Under the pieces are notes generated by a model. That model saw only the letters and a list, made by a program, of their open reading frames with translations. It did not search any database and had not been told where the DNA came from. Source: CAZDXJ01 sp964509475 (GTDB lineage: Bacteria > Pseudomonadota > Gammaproteobacteria > Methylococcales > Methylomonadaceae). From it: a DNA stretch of 12,651 bases. A program made the translations under genes and the position numbers. This document shows, in pieces, positions 7,513-12,651 of the stretch. Every line of letters begins with the position of its first letter. Position 1 is the stretch's first letter. The stretch spans positions 1-12,651 of the forward strand of contig CAZDXJ010000068.1 of the NCBI GenBank assembly GCA_964509475.1, written 5' to 3'.

Positions 7513-7685
7513 GAACCCAATGTGCCACAAAAAGTGGGGATGATTTTTCCAAACCCGCCGGCTGGCGGATCACAAGTGGCCGCCACTGCTTCCAGCGCTT
7601 CTACGCTTAAAATACGCGGCGCCGTATAGGTTCGTTTACCGGGTGGTTTGGGTTCTGTTATATTCAAATCGGGTATGTTTTCCAT
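7509..7685 (-). CDS. Putative RiPP precursor peptide, 58 aa
   Basis: A small ORF of 58 codons from ATG 7685 to TGA 7509-7511, filling the gap between the C25 peptidase and the kinase. The N-terminal half is polar and proline-rich (PKPPGKR at about 12-18), then YTAPRIL at 20-26 resembles the YxxPxL recognition element of lasso leaders, then a predicted amphipathic stretch SVEALEAVAAT (27-37). The tail from Cys38 has CDPPAGGFGK, IIPTFC (Cys53) and GTLGS, so two cysteines 15 apart and a C-terminal Ser58. There is no hydrophobic signal peptide. The gene starts 36 bp after the C25 stop and its TGA overlaps the kinase ATG by 4 bp, so it is translated with the modification genes. The Shine-Dalgarno is weak. 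The protein family is not recognised; the precursor role is inferred from composition and context. Confidence 0.8.
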   Translation of the reverse strand: MENIPDLNITEPKPPGKRTYTAPRILSVEALEAVAATCDPPAGGFGKIIPTFCGTLGS

Positions 7686-7700
7686 AATGGTTTTACCAAC

Positions 7701-7722
7701 AGGTTAAATTCAGGTTAAATTT
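7701..7722. repeat. Two tandem 11-bp units before the precursor gene
   Basis: AGGTTAAATTC is followed directly by AGGTTAAATTT, two copies differing in the last base. They fill the 36-bp gap between the C25 peptidase stop and the precursor start, ending within the stop codon. On the transcript they read as repeated AATTTAACCT. This may be chance, a slippage duplication, or a small translational or regulator site. No promoter of good quality is seen here. Confidence 0.45.
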
Positions 7723-10025
7723 CAAGGGGTATACGGATCGGGCACCCCGATAATCGAATAGATGCGGGGCAGAAAGGATTCAATATTTCCTCGATTTTGC
7801 TGTTTGGCATGGAGCAAGGCATTGCCGATCGTTTCGCCGTTGTTGTACAAATCAGTAATAAAGGCATCGCCCAGCGCCTGGGCATCGGCATCCAGCGACA
7901 AACCGGTGGGCACCATGGCGGCCATGGCGCCGCCTTGCGGGTTCAGTACCAGCGCCGAGGCCAGGGAGCGCGTCCCCGGCAGGCTAAAATCACCAACGGC
8001 GCAGGTCAGGGCTGTAAACAAAGGATAAGAACTGTTGGCCAGCAAGGCAGCATCATCGGCCTTGATAAAATTCTCACGGCTGTCACCGATTTGTGAAGCG
8101 CTGCCGTGACCGTCATAACTGATGTAATCCGCATTCTGCCAGGTTGAGGAGGCGATCAATTGCGGACGCACGGATTGGTCGGGGTGGTAGAGTTTGGTAA
8201 TCGGGCTGAAACCCAGGCTGTTGATCATGTAATCGGCCAACATATCGGAATTGGCATGAAAATTGCCCCCCTCGTCGGGGTTATCGGCCACCAGCACGGC
8301 TTGACGGGTGGCGGCCGGTGCGGCACTTTCATAGCGTTTCAGCTTGTCCACATAGGCGATGCCTTCGGCATCGCTGATGATAGGCAGCCGACCTACACTC
8401 AAGGTAACACCGTCATCATCGCCCAGCAAGCGTCCGTCGGAAGCAGCCAGGGACCAGGGCGTACTGGCGAATACGGTGGGCAGGAAGCTGTCGCCATAAC
8501 CCATGCGATCCTTGTGATCCAGGGTGCCTTTGCCAATCAGGACAACGGCGGAAGGCGCCTGTTTCCAGTGTTGTTGCGCGTACTGCATGAAACGGCTGAT
8601 CGCATACGGATCCACCCGGCCACCATTAAATTCATCGTATATATCTTCCAGCCAGACAATACGAATATGGGGGTATTGAGTCTTTCGGTAATCCTGCAAA
8701 GCCTTTGCGGTTTTGCTGAATTGCTGCGGCGCGATGATCAGATAATCGGCGCGATTTTTAGGTTTTTTTAATGTTGAAGGAATATCCAGCGCAATATCCG
8801 GTTGGATGGCGGTATCGTAAGTGGCGATCAGATAAGCGCGGTTTTTACGCGCTTTGAAGGTTACGCGATATTGACCGGCGCCGTCCGGATCGATTCGGAT
8901 ATGAGGCAAGCGGGCAGATTTGTGGCCTTTCAGCGCATAGACCTGTATATTGGCTTGAGTGAAACCGGAAACGGTTTGCGCACCGGTGGCGGTCGCTTGT
9001 AAATACAGCCGGTTGTTGCGGGCAATCGGTAAACGCGGATAATTCAGGCTAATGCGGTTTAACCATTGGCCCGGGTGCGTGCCCGGGGCATACTGGTTAT
9101 GCAGGATCAGGGTATTGTTGCCGTTGGCATTCAACAAGGACGGATCAAAATCGGCGCTCAGGACGGCTTCATTAAAACCGTCCCAAATGATCGGTTGACC
9201 GATCATTGTACCGTTTAATTCGGCATGGACCTGATGTTCATCACCGGCGACCAGATCCGTCCAGCCCTGCAGGGTAATGCGGATTTGCGCCTTGTTTCCG
9301 CTCGTGCCGTCTGGATCAGGGACGAACAGGGGAACTTCAATTTTGTCCTTGTAGCCGCCATACAGATAATCCCAGAACCAGTAATCGGCATCGGGTTTAT
9401 TCTTTACAGTCCACAGGGAAAACAGCATGTCCGGTTCTTGCTCAAACGTTAAATGCGCGGTGAATGACAACGGCGCGTTGCCCGAAGGCGGGTTGCCCTT
9501 GCCCGGTTTTTTTTGTTTTTTGGAAGACAGGCTCAACCGGTAAGCGTTTTTATGGGTAAAAAAACTGTTATAGGCTTCGGCGGCAAAAAAGAGGCGATCC
9601 GATCCCTTGTCAAACGACCAGTCCATGCGTTTGCCGGCGGCATTTTTTAAAGCCAGTTTGCGGTTTTTTGCTGCCTGTCTCAGATCATTGGGCGGGATAC
9701 CCAGGGAAGCAGCCAGATCGGCGATGGGCGCCGCATACAAGCCGGTATCGCTGGTATACAGCCACAACGCCGGTTGCTGCCGGGAAGAGCGGCGGGCACT
9801 GATCATTTGGGTGTCTGTTAATATCGGAGCGGCTGTCTGGCCTTGTCGTGCAAGAGCCAGGGATGGAGCATGGAGGGGCTCGTGCCGGCGGGCTATGTAG
9901 CCCTGAGCCATCGGCTTCCAGGCGCTCCACTGCGCAGTATCGGCAGGCCTGTCCTGTGCCTGGGCGAATGGATGTGTGATCAAGCCGGCGAGGGTTAATG
10001 TCATGACGGTTTTTGCTGTTTTCAT
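7722..10025 (-). CDS. Secreted C25 (gingipain-family) cysteine peptidase
   Basis: A 767-aa protein with an N-terminal Sec signal peptide (hydrophobic core at about 6-20, probable cut after AQA at 23). Residues about 24-420 form a beta-rich pro/accessory region. The C25 domain spans about 425-767: LIIAPQQF, then LEDIYDEFNGG and DPYAISRFM, the LIGKGTLDH strand, GDDDGVTLSVGRLPI, and the catalytic dyad His640 in YDGHGS and Cys675 in LTCAVGDF. It ends GVPDPYTP, like the terminal GDP segment of the family. Gingipain relatives cleave after Arg or Lys, but specificity here is unknown. No type IX sorting domain is present, as expected outside Bacteroidetes. Its ATG overlaps the upstream gene stop (ATGA), with a GGAG ribosome site at 10034-10037. 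A role in maturing or degrading an exported peptide is inferred only. Confidence 0.88.
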   Translation of the reverse strand: MKTAKTVMTLTLAGLITHPFAQAQDRPADTAQWSAWKPMAQGYIARRHEPLHAPSLALARQGQTAAPILTDTQMISARRSSRQQPALWLYTSDTGLYAAPIADLAASLGIPPNDLRQAAKNRKLALKNAAGKRMDWSFDKGSDRLFFAAEAYNSFFTHKNAYRLSLSSKKQKKPGKGNPPSGNAPLSFTAHLTFEQEPDMLFSLWTVKNKPDADYWFWDYLYGGYKDKIEVPLFVPDPDGTSGNKAQIRITLQGWTDLVAGDEHQVHAELNGTMIGQPIIWDGFNEAVLSADFDPSLLNANGNNTLILHNQYAPGTHPGQWLNRISLNYPRLPIARNNRLYLQATATGAQTVSGFTQANIQVYALKGHKSARLPHIRIDPDGAGQYRVTFKARKNRAYLIATYDTAIQPDIALDIPSTLKKPKNRADYLIIAPQQFSKTAKALQDYRKTQYPHIRIVWLEDIYDEFNGGRVDPYAISRFMQYAQQHWKQAPSAVVLIGKGTLDHKDRMGYGDSFLPTVFASTPWSLAASDGRLLGDDDGVTLSVGRLPIISDAEGIAYVDKLKRYESAAPAATRQAVLVADNPDEGGNFHANSDMLADYMINSLGFSPITKLYHPDQSVRPQLIASSTWQNADYISYDGHGSASQIGDSRENFIKADDAALLANSSYPLFTALTCAVGDFSLPGTRSLASALVLNPQGGAMAAMVPTGLSLDADAQALGDAFITDLYNNGETIGNALLHAKQQNRGNIESFLPRIYSIIGVPDPYTP

Positions 10026-12313
10026 GGCTGCATCTCCACAGTGTAAGGCCCGTAATAGCGAAGGTTGCCACTGGCTTCCCGTTCAACCAGGCGGTATTGA
10101 TAGCGTTGACCCGGCCGGGCAGAAGGGTCGGCCAAAATGTATTCCCCGCCTAAAGGCGCCGTAATCAAGCCAGGCAGCATGTCGCCGTGGATGGTCATCC
10201 AGGCACGGCTGGCAGAATCCTGACGTTCAACATAAAAGCCAATCGTACCACGCTCTTCCAGGGTGCGCCAGCGCATGACGGCCACTTGTCCATCCGCATC
10301 CGGATCCAGCCAGCGGCGCAATGCGGCCAGAAGATCGGCGCGTTGCGCTGATCGGCCCAACTGTTGGGCCAGATCGGGACTCCATTGCTTTAATAGATTC
10401 CACAAATCGGTGTTATCCATTGTATTGATGCCGATACGCTGCATCCAGTCCGACACCCGGTATGGCGTCAGGGAGACATCGCCGATGCTCACCGCCGTAG
10501 GTGAAATACTGACCTGATAATCCTCAACTTCGCCCTTGCCGGCTCCCAGGATGGGACTTTCGACTTCGGCAGCGACATCGCCCAGGCGGAAACGGGCATA
10601 ACTGTAACCTGTGACCGCGCCGCTGATCCCGCTCCAGTTCAAGGTTACGGAAGCGTTGGTGCCGGTTGCTACCGTTGCTGTTGCTGAACGTTCGCCTGCA
10701 TCGTTGAAATCACCATCGGCATTCCAGTCTACATAACCGGCCAGAAACGCATCGTTGCCGGTATTGTTTTGCACCGTTACCGAATAGCTAAAGCTGGTCG
10801 CGCCTGCGGGCAGGATAGGAAAATTGCTGGTTACACTGTCTTCATCGTCCCGGTTGTCTGTATCATCGCCTGCCGCACCTGAACTGGAAACCAGCGCATC
10901 AACTTCTGCATCCACCGTGACCGTGCCGCCGAGTTGCAGCGCGGTGTCAATTCTGTGCTGCGGCGCACCGTAACTGGCCGGCGCATCGGAGAAATCCAGG
11001 GGGGGTAATGGCGCCAGCGAGCAGCGGGCGCCATCAGTATCGGTTGCTGACGCCAGGCCGGAACCCAGCAAAATGGCCTTGCTGGTATCCACCGTAGGGG
11101 TGCTGTCACTCAGATTGAGATCAAGCCGGTACAGGTCATCGGTTCCCGCCGATGTACTGCCCGAAATATAAAGAAAACCATTGACATCAAAATAAAGTGC
11201 GCCATAGCGCGATACTGGCGAAAGCGAACCGATCTCCTGGCCGTCAAGGGTGGTGATTTTACCTTTGTCCGTAGCCGTTGCCGCCGTTAAATCAATCTCT
11301 ACCAGATGCCGGTAACCCGACAGTACGCCGTACAGTTTGTTATCCACCGGATTAAAAGCCCAATCCAGAATCTCGGCAGTAATTGAATCGCGTGGATTCG
11401 GATCCGGTAAGGTTATGGGCGACAGGGTTGTTGTAGTCAAATAATCCGTCCGGGCTGGATCAATGCCGGTTTTACGGATGTTAGCCAGGGTTTTGTCGGA
11501 AAAATATAAATAGCCGTCTGTGGCGACATCACCCAGCGCATAAAGAGGCAGCCCAAGCGATGAACTGGATAATACATCAGCCTGATACGCTGAAGGACCG
11601 CCGATCCGGACAATAGCCGCATCGTTGTCCAGAATAATTACGCCGTAAAGATAATTATCCAGGGAGTTGTATCCAATACCTTCTATGGTATTATTATTGG
11701 AACCGGTCGCCCCGCTGTTCAGCACAGGTTGTTTAAGCAGAGTGCTTTGACCCAATGTAACATCCACCTTGTGCAGGTCGCTGGCAGTGGTTGTAGTGGC
11801 TGAATCGACCACCAGATAGCCGAACCATTCGGTTGCGCTGCATGTTGGAAGCGGCGTATTGCTGTAGTCGCCGAAATTGTTACCGCTGCTGTTGGCGGTT
11901 AATTGACCCAGGTTGATGACATTCGCCGTGCTGGAGGTATAACCGCTGGCATCCTCGATAGTACCGGCTGTAATAGTGCTTAGAGTAAAGGGTGGACCTG
12001 AAATACTGCTGGCCGTTGGTGGGCAGGTTGCCGGTGCTGGCGTGCTTTCATTTGCGGTTTCGTACAGCGTATAGCTGTTTCCTGAAGCCGCCGTAAAACT
12101 GTAATTGCCGGAAGCGTCCGTTGCTATACTGCTGCAGCTGCCTGCCGTTTGATCGTACAGCGTGATGACGACACCGGCGAGACCGGTTTCACCGGTATCA
12201 ATAGCGCCATTGGTGTTGACATCGTTCCATAGCTGTCCCGAAACGGTCAAGCCAAAGGCGCTGGCAGGCAAAACAAGCAGGCTGGCGAATAAAAAACGTT
12301 TGATGATGAGCAT
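10022..12313 (-). CDS. Secreted multidomain protein with SdrD_B-like and GEVED domains
   Basis: A 763-aa exported protein. The signal peptide is MLIIKRFLFASLLVLPASA, with cleavage near 19-21. A SdrD B-like Ig domain at about 23-150 carries a calcium-binding-type loop DVNTNGAIDTGE (31-42). Residues about 160-435 are beta-rich with repeated NPVDNKLYGV-like and VATDGYLY-like blades, suggesting a beta-propeller. A GEVED domain lies at about 439-603, ending GKGEVEDYQV, with a second acidic loop at 529-541. The C-terminal part (about 675-763) is a fibronectin-III-like fold ending RYYGPYTVEM. There is no LPXTG, PEP-CTERM or other surface anchor. It probably acts in the periplasm or outside the cell as a binding or structural protein. 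It is the first gene of the seven-gene operon; AGGAG (12321-12325) lies 7 nt before the ATG. Confidence 0.85.
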   Translation of the reverse strand: MLIIKRFLFASLLVLPASAFGLTVSGQLWNDVNTNGAIDTGETGLAGVVITLYDQTAGSCSSIATDASGNYSFTAASGNSYTLYETANESTPAPATCPPTASSISGPPFTLSTITAGTIEDASGYTSSTANVINLGQLTANSSGNNFGDYSNTPLPTCSATEWFGYLVVDSATTTTASDLHKVDVTLGQSTLLKQPVLNSGATGSNNNTIEGIGYNSLDNYLYGVIILDNDAAIVRIGGPSAYQADVLSSSSLGLPLYALGDVATDGYLYFSDKTLANIRKTGIDPARTDYLTTTTLSPITLPDPNPRDSITAEILDWAFNPVDNKLYGVLSGYRHLVEIDLTAATATDKGKITTLDGQEIGSLSPVSRYGALYFDVNGFLYISGSTSAGTDDLYRLDLNLSDSTPTVDTSKAILLGSGLASATDTDGARCSLAPLPPLDFSDAPASYGAPQHRIDTALQLGGTVTVDAEVDALVSSSGAAGDDTDNRDDEDSVTSNFPILPAGATSFSYSVTVQNNTGNDAFLAGYVDWNADGDFNDAGERSATATVATGTNASVTLNWSGISGAVTGYSYARFRLGDVAAEVESPILGAGKGEVEDYQVSISPTAVSIGDVSLTPYRVSDWMQRIGINTMDNTDLWNLLKQWSPDLAQQLGRSAQRADLLAALRRWLDPDADGQVAVMRWRTLEERGTIGFYVERQDSASRAWMTIHGDMLPGLITAPLGGEYILADPSARPGQRYQYRLVEREASGNLRYYGPYTVEMQP
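10034..10037 (-). promoter_or_regulatory. Ribosome binding site for the C25 peptidase
   Basis: GGAG on the minus strand lies 8 nt upstream of ATG 10025, inside the last codons of the upstream gene. It supports this start and shows that the ATGA-overlapped peptidase has its own initiation site in addition to coupling. Confidence 0.6.
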
Positions 12314-12320
12314 GGCGTTT

Positions 12321-12325
12321 CTCCT
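12321..12325 (-). promoter_or_regulatory. Shine-Dalgarno for the first gene of the operon
   Basis: A perfect AGGAG on the minus strand with a 7-nt spacer before ATG 12313. It is the best ribosome site in the operon and fixes the start of the SdrD_B/GEVED gene, whose signal peptide begins at the same Met. Confidence 0.8.
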
Positions 12326-12366
12326 AAATGCAAGAATGGTTTTACTGTCAAGGGCGTAATCGTTCT

Positions 12367-12395
12367 AAAATAAAAGACCAGATAATTTATATCAA
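12367..12395 (-). promoter_or_regulatory. Candidate sigma70 promoter of the seven-gene operon
   Basis: On the minus strand TTGATA (12390-12395) and TATTTT (12367-12372) are separated by 17 bp, close to the sigma70 consensus. Transcription would begin near 12360, giving a leader of about 45 nt ahead of ATG 12313. The location between the 22-bp palindrome and the first gene fits. No internal promoter of similar quality is visible before the downstream genes. Confidence 0.5.
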
Positions 12396-12419
12396 CCCCT
12401 CCTATTTAACATCTAATAG

Positions 12420-12441
12420 GGGGCGTATTGCAATACGCCCC
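12420..12441. repeat. Perfect 22-bp palindrome
   Basis: GGGGCGTATTG and CAATACGCCCC are perfect inverted arms with no spacer. The last base is the first base of the stop codon (12441-12443) of the small membrane-peptide frame at 12441-12614. No T tract follows on either strand, so it is not a standard terminator. Palindromes of this kind are often dispersed intergenic repeats. Confidence 0.7.
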
Positions 12442-12614
12442 TACTTGAATATCAGATTTACAAACCATTTCATGGCGGCATGAATCAATCCAATAATTCC
12501 AACGGTCACCAGAATTGCGCGAACGTCATTCTGAAAAATTAATAAAACGCCGAACAGGGCGAGAATAACGACAACATCCCAAAAAGACAGTTTTGTATAC
12601 GCGATGTTCGACTT
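12441..12614 (-). pseudogene. Open frame for a two-helix membrane peptide without a usable start codon
   Basis: A 57-codon open frame (stop TAG 12441-12443) directly preceded by an in-frame TAA (12615-12617). It encodes two hydrophobic segments, FWDVVVILALFGVLLIF (about 11-27) and ILVTVGIIGLIHAAM (about 34-48), split by the charged QNDVR turn, and ends KWFVNLIFK. This looks like a genuine small membrane protein. There is no ATG, GTG or TTG before the first helix. The first codon is AAG followed by TCG-AAC, so a single T-to-A change from ATG-TCG-AAC would explain a lost start. Alternatives are a non-standard start (CTG at residue 9) or a fragment of a larger gene. The family is not recognised. 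Confidence 0.45.
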
Positions 12615-12651
12615 TTAAGTTTCAACTAATGAGTTAAGCTGCAAAGGCTGA

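Noticed and set aside
7509..7530. TTG at 7530 as the kinase start
   Set aside because: It lies deeper in the precursor gene with no ribosome site; ATG 7512 gives the ATGA overlap seen at other junctions in this window.
4920..7685. Classification as a lasso-peptide cluster
   Set aside because: The kinase, PqqD-like domain and YxxPxL-like motif suggest it, but there is no asparagine-synthetase-like cyclase and no B2 transglutaminase-type protease; a radical SAM enzyme is present instead.
8160..8771. A 203-codon open frame on the plus strand opposite the C25 peptidase
   Set aside because: It is antisense to the conserved C25 domain and shows no recognisable domain; it arises from the codon bias of the real gene.
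10022..12313. Sortase-anchored surface protein
   Set aside because: The SdrD_B-like domain comes from Gram-positive adhesins by name, but there is no LPXTG, no C-terminal membrane anchor and no PEP-CTERM signal.
12323..12351. TTGACA at 12346-12351 as a -35 box for the operon
   Set aside because: At 17 bp spacing the -10 position reads TTTAGG and overlaps the ribosome site; the TTGATA/TATTTT pair further upstream is better placed.
1..12651. CRISPR arrays, insertion sequences, phage or integrase genes
   Set aside because: No regularly spaced repeats, no transposase or integrase motifs and no terminal inverted repeats were seen; the short repeats found are isolated intergenic elements.

Overview
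The window looks like chromosomal DNA of a gammaproteobacterium of about 50% GC. The tRNA-Ala(GGC) and tRNA-Glu(TTC) pair, the tripartite RND efflux genes and the REP-like palindromes would suit a methanotroph of the Methylococcales or a relative, but this placement is inferred from general character, not from a marker gene. All protein-coding genes lie on the minus strand; the two tRNAs are on the plus strand at the left edge.

Layout from left to right. (1) 1-191: the 3' part of tRNA-Ala(GGC), a complete tRNA-Glu(TTC) and a strong intrinsic terminator. (2) 221-4623: a two-gene RND efflux operon, read right to left, with a periplasmic adaptor (417 aa) and then an inner-membrane RND pump (1050 aa) joined by an ATGA overlap. 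No outer-membrane channel gene is next to it. (3) 4624-4919: a non-coding spacer holding a likely -10 box for the efflux operon, a degenerate direct repeat of about 50 bp in two copies, and two hairpins (REP-like). (4) 4920-12313: a tightly packed seven-gene run, also read right to left. It starts with a secreted SdrD_B/GEVED multidomain protein, then a secreted gingipain-family (C25) cysteine peptidase, then a 58-codon gene, then an HPr-kinase-like ATPase, a PqqD-like protein, a radical SAM enzyme with extra cysteines at its C-terminus, and a small S24/S26 (signal-peptidase-like) protein. (5) 12314-12651: the operon leader with a sigma70-type promoter and good Shine-Dalgarno, a perfect 22-bp palindrome, and a 57-codon open frame for a two-helix membrane peptide with no usable start codon.

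The main discovery is the 58-aa ORF at 7509-7685. It sits directly upstream of HprK/PqqD/radical SAM/peptidase genes and overlaps the kinase start by ATGA. It has a charged, proline-rich N-terminal half with a YTAPRIL segment like the YxxPxL element that PqqD-type recognition domains bind in lasso-peptide leaders, followed by a short Gly/Pro-rich tail with two cysteines and a C-terminal serine. Together these genes look like a ribosomally made, post-translationally modified peptide (RiPP) cassette: PqqD-like protein as leader binder, radical SAM enzyme as modifier, HPrK-like kinase possibly phosphorylating the C-terminal serine (as PadeK/ThcoK do on lasso precursors), and a peptidase removing the leader. 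That peptidase has Cys where the family normally has its nucleophilic Ser. No lasso cyclase, YcaO, LanM or dedicated ABC exporter is present, so product class and export route are open. The co-transcribed secreted C25 peptidase and GEVED protein may act on or respond to the product, or may only share the promoter.
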